Assembly (NCBI GenBank): GCA_900184925.1
Contig: FXYJ02000002.1
Span: 1 to 64,000 of the forward strand
Source of the DNA: Ruminococcaceae bacterium HV4-5-B5C
Lineage (GTDB): Bacteria; Bacillota; Clostridia; Oscillospirales; Acutalibacteraceae
Direction of reading: 5' to 3'
Length of the DNA stretch: 64,000 bases
The position numbers were made by a program, and so were the translations under genes. Under the pieces are notes generated by a model. That model searched no databases, was not told the DNA's origin, and was given only the letters and a program-made list of their open reading frames with translations. Below, in pieces: positions 46,748 to 55,338 of the stretch. Position 1 is the first letter of the stretch. Each line of letters opens with the position of its first letter.

Positions 46748-47572
46748 TGAAATCCTCAAGAACTTCCCGCATTGCCGGAATAACCGGCCTGAGCCTCCTT
46801 CTCATTATTTTCCTTTCCCCGTTTCTCATCACCATTCTGAATACATTCAAATCGACACAGGAATTTGTTGAGAATCCGTTTTCCATGCCGACCGAGTTTA
46901 ACTTTGACAACTATTTCAAAGCTATCGACGAGATGAATTTCTCCACAGCCTTTTTGAATTCCCTGATTATTACCGTTGTGGGCGTTGTGCTTGTCGTGGT
47001 GTTTGCCTCCATGACGGCTTACCTGTTCGCCCGCCTTCCGTGGAAAATCAATAAGGTGCTGTTCTTCATCATGACGGCGTCCATGGCGATTCCGTTTCAG
47101 GTCGTTATGATCCCGCTGGTTACGATTTACGGCACAATCGGCTTCCTCGACTCGAGAGAGTCGCTGCTTTTCATGTACCTCGGCTTCGGTGTTCCCCTTG
47201 CCATCTTTACGTTTCACGGCTTTATCAAGGGAATCCCGGTGGCGCTTGAGGAAGCGGCCTCCATCGACGGCAGCAGCCGCCTGAGAACGTTCTTCCAGAT
47301 CATCCTTCCGGCTGCTCAAGCCGGTTGTCTCGACTGTGGCGGTTCTCGACGTGCTGTGGATGTGGAACGATTACCTGCTGCCGAGCCTTGTCATCCAGTC
47401 GCCGGAGCTTCGCACTCTTCCGCTTTCAACGTATAACTTCTTCTCTTCCTACAGCGTGGACTTCACCCCGTTGATGGCAGGGCTGATCATGACGATGCTT
47501 CCTGTTCTGATCTTGTATCTGTTCCTGCAAAAGTATATTATTAAAGGAATTGCGGCCGGCGCGGTGAAATAA
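46747..47572 (+). pseudogene. Sugar ABC transporter permease, MalG type, broken by a +1 frameshift
   Basis: The reading frame from 46747 encodes a normal MalG-type permease through the EAA loop (VALEEAASIDGSSRLRTFFQ), then is disrupted near 47310. Removing one G from CCGGCTGCTC at 47308-47317 restores ILP-LLKPVV and continues in the other frame to the stop at 47572, giving a family-length 274-residue protein with the C-terminal WNDYLLP segment and last helices. The unshifted frame stops at 47436 with an unrelated tail. This is either a sequencing error, a real inactivating mutation or less likely recoding. Confidence 0.9.
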
Positions 47573-47610
47573 CGCGCCCACCCGCAGAAAACAGGAAAGG
47601 GGCAATCATC

Positions 47611-48429
47611 ATGGCATTGCTGCAGGTCAATTTTCACTCTTCGTCATTAAACGGACTGACTTCATTCAACGCGCTGCTTCCCACTGACGTACCGGAGGAA
47701 ATGAAAGATCCGGCTTCGTATCAGCGCCCGGTCAAAGCTCTGTATCTCCTTCACGGCTACACGGGGAATTACATGGACTGGATTACCGGAACAAAAATCA
47801 GTGAGCTTTCCGAAAAATACAATCTGGCGGTTTTCATGCCTTCGGGCAACAACAGCTTTTACCTCGACGACACCGACAAGGGTGAGCTGTTCGCCGAATA
47901 TGTGGGCAACGAACTTGTGGACGTTACCCGCAAAATGTTCCATCTCTCCGACAGGAAAGAGGACACGTTTATCGGCGGGTTGTCAATGGGCGGTTACGGC
48001 GCACTCCGCACGGGTCTGAAATACGACCGCTTCGGCGGCATCATCGCTCTTTCCTCCGCTCTGATCCATTATGAGATTGGGGAAATGGCTCAGAATTCAA
48101 AAGACGGCATGGCGAATGACTACGCAAAAGACGTCAAGGCGAACTACAATTACTACGCAAGGGTATTCGGCGACCTGAAAAAGCTGCTGGAAAGCGACAA
48201 GAACCCCGAGGTACTGATCCGCATGCGCAAGGCTCAAAAGACGGAGATCCCGGCCATCTATATGGCGTGCGGCACGGAGGATTTCCTTCTTGACGTAAAT
48301 CTTCGCTTCCACGAATTCCTTACGGCGGAAAAAGTGGACCATGTGTTTGACCAGACTCCGGGAATTCACAACTGGGATTTCTGGAATGCACAGATTCAGA
48401 AGGCGGTTCCCTGGGCGCTCGGCATCTGA
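47611..48429 (+). CDS. Esterase family alpha/beta hydrolase (EstA/esterase D type)
   Basis: The 272-residue hydrolase has an oxyanion-type LLHGYTGNYMDW (about 47-58), the nucleophile elbow GLSMGG (Ser about 125), a late Asp, and HNWDFW containing the catalytic His (about 251). There is no signal peptide, so it is intracellular. Relatives deacetylate short-chain esters or sugars. It lies 38 bases after the permease within the sucrose operon, which suggests it removes acyl groups from an imported sugar. Confidence 0.85.
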   Translation: MALLQVNFHSSSLNGLTSFNALLPTDVPEEMKDPASYQRPVKALYLLHGYTGNYMDWITGTKISELSEKYNLAVFMPSGNNSFYLDDTDKGELFAEYVGNELVDVTRKMFHLSDRKEDTFIGGLSMGGYGALRTGLKYDRFGGIIALSSALIHYEIGEMAQNSKDGMANDYAKDVKANYNYYARVFGDLKKLLESDKNPEVLIRMRKAQKTEIPAIYMACGTEDFLLDVNLRFHEFLTAEKVDHVFDQTPGIHNWDFWNAQIQKAVPWALGI

Positions 48430-48480
48430 AGTTCCGCCCCGCACACCCCGAAAGAATACTGAGTTAAGGGAAGAATTATC

Positions 48481-49431
48481 ATGAAAGATACCGTGCTGGC
48501 GGAGCTGCAGCCCATTCTGGACGCGGCGCCTGCCACCGACATGGAGGCGGACGGGGTCGAAGCGACCCGTTCCGCCCCGCCGCCTCCGGTGGAACATTCT
48601 CCGGAGGTGCGCATTTCCACACGCACGTTCAGCGGCCCGGAATGTCCGCTGACCCTGAGAATCTACGAACCGGCGGTTCGCACGGAAGAACTTCTCCCGG
48701 CGCTTCTCTGGAGCCACGGCGGCGGCTATGCTCTGGGAAAGCCGGAGTATGAAGACGGCATCTGCGAGCGGTTTGTGCTCGAGGCGCGCTGTGTGGTGGT
48801 GCAGGTGGATTACCGCCTTGCACCGGAGCATGTTTACCCTGCGGCGATTGAAGACTCCTATGCGGGCCTGAAATGGACGGCGGACCACGCCGCCGAACTG
48901 AAGATCGACCGCTCGAGGATCGCAGTTGCGGGACCGAGCGCGGGGGGCGGCCTGACAGCTGCTCTCGCTCTCATGGCACGCGACCGCGGCGAAGTGCCGG
49001 TGCTGTTCCAGATGCCGCTCTACCCGATGGTGGACGACAGGAACGACACGCCTTCCAGCTATGAAATCAACAGCAAAACCATGCCGAAGGCATGGAACCG
49101 AGAAAACAACATCACTGCCTGGAAGTGGTATCTGGGCCGCGATTTTTCGGGCGAGGTTCCGCCCTATGCGGCGCCGTCGCGCGCCAAAGACCTCACGGGG
49201 CTTCCCCCGGCTTACCTCTGCGTCGGCCAGCAGGACCCCTTCCGCGACGAAACAATCGACTACGCCGCGAGGCTTGCCCGCGCCGGAGTTTCGGTGGAGC
49301 TTCACGTGTACCCCGGCTGCTTCCACGGGTTCGACTTTATTGCGAACCGCACGGAGGTCTGCGAGCGGTGCCGCGCGGAATACATTGTAGCCCTGAAACG
49401 GGCGTTTGACCGGGCTGCGGGACAAAACTGA
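48481..49431 (+). CDS. HSL-family alpha/beta hydrolase (acetyl esterase/lipase)
   Basis: The 316-residue protein has the HSL-type HGGGYALG (about 80-87), the nucleophile motif GPSAGGG (Ser about 158), and late Asp and His residues around QDPFRDE and CFHGFD. It is cytoplasmic. Such enzymes cleave short acyl esters, including acetyl groups on sugars. It is the second esterase in a row inside the sugar operon. Gene spacing (51 bases before, 48 after) and the shared strand support co-transcription. Confidence 0.88.
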   Translation: MKDTVLAELQPILDAAPATDMEADGVEATRSAPPPPVEHSPEVRISTRTFSGPECPLTLRIYEPAVRTEELLPALLWSHGGGYALGKPEYEDGICERFVLEARCVVVQVDYRLAPEHVYPAAIEDSYAGLKWTADHAAELKIDRSRIAVAGPSAGGGLTAALALMARDRGEVPVLFQMPLYPMVDDRNDTPSSYEINSKTMPKAWNRENNITAWKWYLGRDFSGEVPPYAAPSRAKDLTGLPPAYLCVGQQDPFRDETIDYAARLARAGVSVELHVYPGCFHGFDFIANRTEVCERCRAEYIVALKRAFDRAAGQN

Positions 49432-49479
49432 CCCGCAGCCGCAGGAATCATACAGAAAACGAGAGGGACGAGAAGGGCA

Positions 49480-50931
49480 ATGGCTATCAGAAATCAAATC
49501 ATGCTCATTACGTATCCGGACAGCATGGGGAAAAACCTCAGGGAACTGTCCGAAATTCTTGATGAGCATTTTCAGGATATCGTCGGCGGACTGCATATTC
49601 TTCCGTTTTTTCCGTCTTCGGCGGACCGGGGGTTTGCTCCCACAACCTATGAGACCGTCGACCCCGCTTTCGGCGACTGGAACGATATCCGGGCACTTGC
49701 GGACCGGTATTACCTGATGTTTGATTTTATGATCAACCACATTTCCAGGAGCTCCGGGTATTTTCAGGATTTTCTTGAGAAAAAGGACGCGTCCTCCTGC
49801 CGCGATCTGTTTATCCGCTACCGCGACTTCTGGCCCGGCGGAGAGCCGACTCAGGAGGATGTGGACCTTATCTACAAGCGCAAGCCGCGCGCGCCGTATA
49901 CCGACGTCACCTTCCGCGACGGAACGACCGAAAAAATATGGTGCACCTTTGACGAAGAGCAGATCGACCTTGCGGTCAACACAGAGACAACCCGGAATTT
50001 CATCCGTGAAACCATGCTGAACATGGTGGAAAAGGGCGCGTCGGTCATCCGGCTCGACGCATTTGCATATGCGGTGAAAAAGAGGGGAACCAACTGCTTC
50101 TTTGTGGAACCGGAAACGTTCGAGCTGCTCGACTTCTGCCGGGATACCGTGAAGGAACAGGGCGTCGACATTCTCCCCGAAATCCACGAGCACTCTTCCA
50201 TTCAGATGAAGCTGGCGGAAAAGGACTACTGGGTGTACGACTTCGCGCTGCCGATGCTCCTGCTTCATGCCATTTACACCGGCACGAACAAAAACCTGCT
50301 GAGCTGGCTTAAAATCTGCCCGAGAAAGCAGTTCACGACACTCGACACGCACGACGGCATCGGCGTTGTGGATGTCAAGGGCCTCATGACGCAGGAAGAA
50401 ATCGACCAGACAACAGAATTCTTGTTCTCAAAAGGCGCGAATGTAAAAAAAGTCTACAACACGGTGGCCTATAATAACCTTGACGTCTATCAGCTCAACT
50501 GCACTTATTACTCCGCCCTCGGCGACAATGACGACGCTTATCTGCTCGCGCGGGCGATTCAGTTCTTCGCGCCGGGAATCCCGCAGGTTTACTATGTGGG
50601 GCTTCTCGCCGGGAAAAACGACATTGGACTTCTTGAAAAGACGAAGGTCGGCCGGAACATCAACCGCCATTACTACTCAAAGGAAGAAATTGAACGCGAG
50701 ATCGAACGGCCCGTGCTTAAAAAAATGTATGCGATTATGCGCTTCCGGAATTTTTACCCCGCGTTTGACGGTGATGTTTCCGTTGCGGACGTCGGTTCGG
50801 AAAACGAGCTGATCCTCCGCTGGACGAAGGGAAAATACGAAGCGCAGCTCCATGCAGACCTGAAAACATGCCGGTTTGAAATCACTTATACCGGTGAAAA
50901 CGGCGAGAAGAAAGAACTCTCTCTGGCCTGA
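49480..50931 (+). CDS. Sucrose phosphorylase (GH13 subfamily 18)
   Basis: The 483-residue enzyme matches GH13_18 along its length: LPFFPSSADRGFAPTTYE (about 41-58), the nucleophile in VIRLDAFAY, the acid/base in DILPEIHEH, and the transition-state Asp in TLDTHDGIG. It splits sucrose with phosphate to glucose 1-phosphate and fructose, saving ATP. Related enzymes use sucrose 6'-phosphate or glucosylglycerate, but a fructokinase gene follows and supports sucrose. Intracellular, fifth enzyme or transport step in the operon. Confidence 0.92.
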   Translation: MAIRNQIMLITYPDSMGKNLRELSEILDEHFQDIVGGLHILPFFPSSADRGFAPTTYETVDPAFGDWNDIRALADRYYLMFDFMINHISRSSGYFQDFLEKKDASSCRDLFIRYRDFWPGGEPTQEDVDLIYKRKPRAPYTDVTFRDGTTEKIWCTFDEEQIDLAVNTETTRNFIRETMLNMVEKGASVIRLDAFAYAVKKRGTNCFFVEPETFELLDFCRDTVKEQGVDILPEIHEHSSIQMKLAEKDYWVYDFALPMLLLHAIYTGTNKNLLSWLKICPRKQFTTLDTHDGIGVVDVKGLMTQEEIDQTTEFLFSKGANVKKVYNTVAYNNLDVYQLNCTYYSALGDNDDAYLLARAIQFFAPGIPQVYYVGLLAGKNDIGLLEKTKVGRNINRHYYSKEEIEREIERPVLKKMYAIMRFRNFYPAFDGDVSVADVGSENELILRWTKGKYEAQLHADLKTCRFEITYTGENGEKKELSLA

Positions 50932-51009
50932 CCACCGGGGTTGATGGACGGTTTTTGAGAATCTTTGTGAAGAAAATGACAGGCGAATTTTTATCGAGGT
51001 GAAGAAACA

Positions 51010-51984
51010 GTGCTGGATGTGGTTGCGCTCGGCGAATTGCTGATTGATTTTACTCCCGCGGGCACTTCGCAGACCGGGAATATCCTTTTTGAGAGAAACC
51101 CGGGCGGCGCCCCGGCCAACGTTCTTTCCGCCGTGACGAAGCTCGGAGGGACGGGGGCGCTGATCGGAAAGGTCGGCAGCGATCAGTTCGGTTTTTTTCT
51201 CCGGGATGTGCTGAAAAACCAGGGCGTTGACGACCGGGGGCTCCGCTTTTCCCGGGAAGTCAATACGACGCTTGCATTTGTTCAGCTCGACGAACACGGC
51301 GACCGGAGCTTCAGCTTTTACCGGAAACCCGGAGCGGACACGACGCTGACCCCGGAGGACATCGACTTCAGCCTGATCGACGATGCGAAGATTTTTCATT
51401 TCGGTTCTCTCTCCATGACGGATGAACCGGCCAGAAGCGCCACGAAGGCGGCGCTTGCATATGCCCGCGAAAAGGGTAAGGTTATCACTTATGACCCGAA
51501 CTGGCGCCCGCCTCTCTGGGAGAGCGAAGAGCATGCGAAGGAAAACATGCTTTTCGGGCTTCAGTACGCGGATGTACTTAAAATTTCGGAAGAAGAGCTG
51601 GTGCTCCTTACGGGAACCGGCGACGTGGAAGCCGGGAGCAGGCAGTTCCTTGACTGCGGCGTAAAGATCGTGGTGGTCACGCTCGGCCCGAAGGGATGCT
51701 ATTACTGCTGCGCGGCGGGTTCGGGGTTCCTCAGCACCTACGACACGAAGGTTGTTGACACCAACGGCGCGGGAGACTGCTTCTTCGGCACGATGATCTG
51801 GCAGCTCAGCCGGTACGGCGGTACGCTGGAGAGCATCGCTCCCGAGGAACTGGCAAAAATGGCCGACTTTGCAAATGCCGCCGGCGCGGTATGCGCCACG
51901 CGGAAGGGCGCGCTGCCCGCCATGCCGAGTGAAGAGGAAGTTCTGCAGTGCAAAACCAGCACGCCGCTGCTGAAGCTGGAGTAA
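51010..51984 (+). CDS. PfkB family fructokinase
   Basis: The 324-residue kinase has the PfkB opening GELLIDFTPAG, the GGAPANVLSAVTKLGG sugar-binding segment (about 34-49), and the anion-hole/catalytic DTNGAGDCFFGT (about 253-264). It would phosphorylate the fructose released by sucrose phosphorylase. A GTG start at 51010 is supported by GAGGTG eight bases upstream. Last gene of the locus; a hairpin follows. Confidence 0.9.
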   Translation: MLDVVALGELLIDFTPAGTSQTGNILFERNPGGAPANVLSAVTKLGGTGALIGKVGSDQFGFFLRDVLKNQGVDDRGLRFSREVNTTLAFVQLDEHGDRSFSFYRKPGADTTLTPEDIDFSLIDDAKIFHFGSLSMTDEPARSATKAALAYAREKGKVITYDPNWRPPLWESEEHAKENMLFGLQYADVLKISEEELVLLTGTGDVEAGSRQFLDCGVKIVVVTLGPKGCYYCCAAGSGFLSTYDTKVVDTNGAGDCFFGTMIWQLSRYGGTLESIAPEELAKMADFANAAGAVCATRKGALPAMPSEEEVLQCKTSTPLLKLE

Positions 51985-52002
51985 GTTTATTCTGGAAACA
52001 GC

Positions 52003-52032
52003 GAAGCCGGGGGAGAAATCCTCCGGCTTCTT
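52003..52032 (+). terminator. Weak terminator after the fructokinase gene
   Basis: GAAGCCGG pairs with CCGGCTTC, with an inner GGAG/CTCC, but only two T follow. Confidence 0.5.
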
Positions 52033-52072
52033 ACGTGTTGCAATACAAAATACCAGAAATGGGAAATAATGC

Positions 52073-52100
52073 TTGAACATCTTTCAAAGCCTGCTATGAT
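52073..52100 (+). promoter_or_regulatory. Promoter of the VanZ-like gene
   Basis: TTGAAC and TATGAT are separated by 16 bases, 22 bases before the coding start. Confidence 0.65.
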
Positions 52101-52122
52101 GGGAAGAGAAGGAGGGGCGGCG

Positions 52123-52692
52123 ATGCTTCCTTATAACTGCTTCAAGCAGAGTGTTGTTGTTCTGGTATGTCTGTACTTTGTTATTCTGTTGATCCGGCGG
52201 AGGCCGGGTACGCTCAGAATTGCTGCGGGCTCTGCCCTTGGAATTTATATCATCGCGGCGGTCCGCCTCTTTTTCTCTCTGGTTCGGTGCGGTCCTCCTC
52301 TGGGCGGCAACGTACCTTCCGTCGACCTGAATCTGATTCCGTTTCACTCCATTACGGATTACATTCAGCACTTTTCCGTAGAGACGGCGCTCGAAGAGAT
52401 TCTGGGGAACGTGATTGCCTTTGTCCCGGTCGGTTTTCTGGTGCCGATTCTCTGGAAAAAATTTCGTGCTCCGAAAAAGATTCTTCTCCTGTCGCTGCTG
52501 CTTTCTGTCGGAATTGAAACGGTTCAGCTTATCGAGTCGCTTGCCGTTCGATATCCGGTCCGGTCGGTCGATATCGACGACGTAATTCTGAATTTTGCAG
52601 GCGGCGTTCTGGGGTATCTGCTGTTTCGTGCGGCGCAGACCGTCTGGGACGCGTGGTTCCGATCCCGCATGACGGGCGGAGGAAAAACCTGA
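52123..52692 (+). CDS. VanZ family membrane protein
   Basis: The 189-residue protein has four or five membrane helices and the VanZ-type pattern NLIPFHSI, GNVIAFVPVGFLVPIL (about 105-120) and SVDIDDVILNFAGGVLGYLL (about 146-165). VanZ gives low-level teicoplanin resistance by an unknown mechanism; most relatives are housekeeping membrane proteins. GGAGGGG precedes the ATG at 52123. It has its own promoter and is not part of a vancomycin cluster here. Confidence 0.88.
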   Translation: MLPYNCFKQSVVVLVCLYFVILLIRRRPGTLRIAAGSALGIYIIAAVRLFFSLVRCGPPLGGNVPSVDLNLIPFHSITDYIQHFSVETALEEILGNVIAFVPVGFLVPILWKKFRAPKKILLLSLLLSVGIETVQLIESLAVRYPVRSVDIDDVILNFAGGVLGYLLFRAAQTVWDAWFRSRMTGGGKT

Positions 52693-52717
52693 GTCGGGAG
52701 AGAAGCCAAAAAATACA

Positions 52718-52750
52718 GAAGCCGATGGATTTCTCCCCCGGCTTCTTTCG
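52718..52750 (+). terminator. Possible terminator after the VanZ-like gene
   Basis: GAAGCC pairs with GGCTTC across a 16-base loop, followed by TTTCG. Weak. Confidence 0.35.
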
Positions 52751-52768
52751 ATATCCGTGTGTAAGATG

Positions 52769-53497
52769 TCACTGGATACTGTTCAGGAGAGCGTCATTCA
52801 CGGTGACGCTGCTTTTTTGAATCAGCCCCTGCACATACTGGTCATAAAGACTGTGAATCTGTTCCTGTGTGAGATCGTTCCGTGACAGGCCGGAAACAAA
52901 GTGCTGGTAATGCCTGCTCTCGATCATCAGAGTCTGGGTGGCGGTGATTCCGTAGTCTGCGTTGTATTGGTCAAGGGTGATGCCCATTGCCCTGGCAACG
53001 GTGCCGTATTCATCCCATGCTTCCCGGGACTGCTTTTTCTCGAGATCGTCTCCGCTCTGCATTAAGTCCTGAAACGTTTTCAGATTTTTCTGCAGAGCGG
53101 CTTTTGCTTCGTCGCGTGAGACGCAGATGCCCGCTTTTGCGCAGTCATCGGTGATAACCTGCACTTTAATCATGGACTGCAGAAGTTCGCGGGGGGACTT
53201 TACCGCTGATTCAGCCGAAGCCGGGCTCTGCTGTGCTAAATTTCCCGGAAGATTACCGGCATTGCCGGACTGAACCGCGGCGGCCGCACGGTATGCCTTC
53301 AGGTTCACCCTGAAATCGGATTCGGAAATTTTCTGGCCGTCTACGTCTGCCAAAACGCCACATGGAAGGGATTGTGAATTTTCCCAATCAATCCGGAAAC
53401 TTTGCGACTTTCGGCCGGAAGAAGCCGAAACCGTAAAGAAAGAGACGGAAAGGGCAAGAACGGCGGCTAAAACACCGAGATACAGTTTTTTCAGCAT
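52769..53497 (-). CDS. SurA-N-like secreted chaperone without a PPIase domain
   Basis: The 242-residue protein has a signal peptide or anchor (about 1-25), then ADVDGQKISESDFRVNLKAY (about 49-68) typical of SurA/PrsA N-terminal domains, and helical segments to the end. No parvulin domain follows; the protein stops where one would be expected. It may be a simple extracytoplasmic holdase. No lipobox is evident. Monocistronic, divergent from the small lipoprotein gene. Confidence 0.7.
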   Translation of the reverse strand: MLKKLYLGVLAAVLALSVSFFTVSASSGRKSQSFRIDWENSQSLPCGVLADVDGQKISESDFRVNLKAYRAAAAVQSGNAGNLPGNLAQQSPASAESAVKSPRELLQSMIKVQVITDDCAKAGICVSRDEAKAALQKNLKTFQDLMQSGDDLEKKQSREAWDEYGTVARAMGITLDQYNADYGITATQTLMIESRHYQHFVSGLSRNDLTQEQIHSLYDQYVQGLIQKSSVTVNDALLNSIQ

Positions 53498-53694
53498 GAA
53501 AATGCCTCCCTCGCACGGCTTTATGTGGTTTTCCTCCGGACAGGCTGAAATCCGGCAGAAAAACGACCCGGCCTGTTCTCAGGATCTGCAAGATCAGCCC
53601 ATTCTATTATTTCAAAAATATGGAATAATCTATTATATGGATAATATCAAATAAAGTAAATAGGACAAATCAAAATTCCCTGAAATAATGAATC

Positions 53695-53723
53695 TTGCAA
53701 TATTCTGGAAATGTTGTTAATAT
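53695..53723 (+). promoter_or_regulatory. Promoter of the small lipoprotein gene
   Basis: TTGCAA and TAATAT are separated by 17 bases, 22 bases before the start codon. Confidence 0.72.
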
Positions 53724-53744
53724 GAGTGAAATGAGGTGACTCAG

Positions 53745-54239
53745 ATGAAAAAACCTGTTGCAGTGCTCCTTTGCGGTGTTCTGCTGGCGGTCATCCTGAC
53801 TTCGTGCGCGGCAAAGACGCAGGACCCGGAGTTGAAAAAGGCCCCTGTGGTCAGCAGCATTCCTGAGTCCATGCTTCGGCTGAACCGCATCGGTCCCGCC
53901 GTCTGCCTGCGGGAGGGAACGGAAAAAGACGGCCGGGTGGTCGCCGCCGCGAAAGACATCTCCGGGTTTACCGCGGAAAATTTAAAAGGAAACGAAATGA
54001 TCATCATCGGTCTGACAGCGCAGGGGCAGAAGTCCCTCTCCGAAGCGACGGAACGGCTGTCGAAGTCCGGGGGGAAAATATCGCTCTGGGCGGGAGATAC
54101 GAAAGTCAGGAGCGCGGGCGTCTATGCGCCTATCACGGGCGAGAGGGTGGCCTTTGACGAAACGGACGCCACGCAGACGGAAAAAGACTGTGTTCTCCTC
54201 TCGGGTGCGGACCCGAAAACAGTGCTGCCCGGAAAATAA
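53745..54239 (+). CDS. Small lipoprotein of unknown function
   Basis: The 164-residue protein has a lipoprotein signal with LTSC (Cys about 21) and a compact mature domain. No family was recognised. Several short beta-strands around AAKDISGFTAEN, MIIIGLTAQGQ and GVYAPITGE suggest an alpha/beta fold. The ATG at 53745 follows GAGGTG by seven bases; an in-frame GTG three codons earlier overlaps that site. It has its own promoter and is followed by the candidate small RNA gene. Confidence 0.68.
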   Translation: MKKPVAVLLCGVLLAVILTSCAAKTQDPELKKAPVVSSIPESMLRLNRIGPAVCLREGTEKDGRVVAAAKDISGFTAENLKGNEMIIIGLTAQGQKSLSEATERLSKSGGKISLWAGDTKVRSAGVYAPITGERVAFDETDATQTEKDCVLLSGADPKTVLPGK

Positions 54240-54255
54240 CACGAAGATTTTATTT

Positions 54256-54284
54256 GACAATTGTTGCAACAGGTGATATACTAA
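54256..54284 (+). promoter_or_regulatory. Strong promoter of the candidate small RNA
   Basis: Consensus TTGACA and TATACT are separated by exactly 17 bases, starting 17 bases after the lipoprotein stop. Confidence 0.85.
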
Positions 54285-54289
54285 TACGG

Positions 54290-54458
54290 TTGCAGACTTT
54301 TCGCGCAAAGCCGGAGGCATGAATTCCGGTGTTGAAGTCCTTTTGAACTGTTCCAGAGAACATCTCAGCAAAAGAAAGCACAGCAGTCGATAGCCCGGGC
54401 GTAACACGGGACCAAAAATAACAGGCATCCGCTTTTTGGCGGATGCCTTTCGTATTTC
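54290..54458 (+). ncRNA. Candidate free-standing structured small RNA, about 165 nt
   Basis: A near-consensus promoter and a strong terminator (54424-54447 stem) enclose about 130 bases with no good gene. Foldable elements include GACTT/AAGTC closing a CCGGA/TCCGG hairpin (54309-54341 region), TGTTC-CAGA-GAACA, and CCCG/CGGG near 54402. The next gene is on the other strand, so it is not a leader. It did not match the 6S, SRP, T-box, c-di-GMP or other riboswitch patterns checked from memory. A 24-codon ORF begins at ATG about 54319 after GGAGG, but the spacing is only one base. Confidence 0.6.
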
Positions 54459-54460
54459 TC
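54424..54460 (+). terminator. Terminator of the candidate small RNA
   Basis: GGCATCCGC (54424-54432) pairs perfectly with GCGGATGCC (54439-54447), followed by TTT and TATTT. Confidence 0.85.
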
Positions 54461-54470
54461 CGGTTGTTTT

Positions 54471-55274
54471 TCAGATCAGTCCGAGACGGCGCAGCCCCTG
54501 CGGGACGCCGCCCTCGAAGAGGGAAGCGGTCACATAGTCGGCGGCACGCTTTACTTCGTCCGACGCGTTGCCCATCGCTATGGAAAAACCGGCCTCCCGC
54601 ATCATCGCAAGGTCGCCGCGTCCGTCCCCGAATGCCGCGGTGTCTTCGCGGGCCGTTCCGGTGTGCGAGAGGAAGCACCGCACGCCGAAGCCCTTGTCGT
54701 TCCCGGAAAGGCTCAGGTCACCGCTCAGACCCGAGGAGTGACGGCTGAACACCATTCCTTCCCCAAGAAACGCATGGCGCTGCGCTTCAAATTCCTCTTC
54801 GCTCCGAAAGAGAAAGTCCATCGCGTTTGCCGCAATCTCCCCCGGCTCCCAGCGCGTCACAATGAAGTCCGGGAAAAAGTAAGTCCGCCGGAACTTTTCG
54901 ATGACGGCGGGAGGCATATCGTCAAGGTTTCGCGCCCATGCGTGGTCGCTGCCCACGAAAAAATAACGGCAGCCGAAGGCGTCGAAACGCTCAAGGAGCG
55001 CCCGGACGCGTTCCTCCGGCAGAACCCAGTCGCGGAGAATCTTTTCCCCGACGACGACATGTGCGCCGTTTGATGCGATGATGCCGTCGAAGACGCCCGG
55101 AAAAAAGTGGCGGACGAATTTTGCGGGCCGCCCGGTGCAGGCGACGGCAAAGTGACCGTTGTGTTTCAGGTCGGCAACCGCCTGCAGCGCGTCTTCGGGA
55201 ATGCAGAACATTTTTCCGTCCCGTGCCCCAAGCATGGTTCCGTCAAGATCGAAAAAAACGGTTTTCCGGTTCAT
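54471..55274 (-). CDS. Cof-type HAD phosphatase
   Basis: The 267-residue enzyme starts with motif I FFDLDGTML, has motif II in ACTGRP (about 46-51), the C2-type cap, and the closing AAFGDGRGDLAMMREAGFSIAMGNA typical of Cof hydrolases. It likely dephosphorylates sugar phosphates or similar metabolites. The ATG at 55274 follows AAGGAG closely and matches the family N-terminus. Single gene, convergent with the small RNA. Confidence 0.92.
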   Translation of the reverse strand: MNRKTVFFDLDGTMLGARDGKMFCIPEDALQAVADLKHNGHFAVACTGRPAKFVRHFFPGVFDGIIASNGAHVVVGEKILRDWVLPEERVRALLERFDAFGCRYFFVGSDHAWARNLDDMPPAVIEKFRRTYFFPDFIVTRWEPGEIAANAMDFLFRSEEEFEAQRHAFLGEGMVFSRHSSGLSGDLSLSGNDKGFGVRCFLSHTGTAREDTAAFGDGRGDLAMMREAGFSIAMGNASDEVKRAADYVTASLFEGGVPQGLRRLGLI

Positions 55275-55338
55275 TTCTTCTCCTTTCGATGCATAGGGAA
55301 CAGTCCGCCCGGCGAAACTAACCCCGAGGTGAAAAACG

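Noticed and set aside
46747..47436. Second permease as an intact 229-residue protein
   Set aside because: The C-terminal third of that frame is unrelated to permeases, while the +1 frame continues the family sequence with the essential last helices.
48097..50352. 751-codon minus-strand ORF opposite the esterase and phosphorylase genes
   Set aside because: It is antisense to three well-supported genes and has no recognisable domain or ribosome binding site.
54290..54458. Small RNA as a c-di-GMP, T-box, cobalamin or ykkC-type riboswitch, or SRP/6S RNA
   Set aside because: The GCAAAGCC and GATAGCC words recall c-di-GMP-I aptamers, but spacing and the GCAAACC element are missing; T-box, cobalamin and SRP core motifs are absent; no 6S-like end-to-end pairing was found beyond GGT/ACC.
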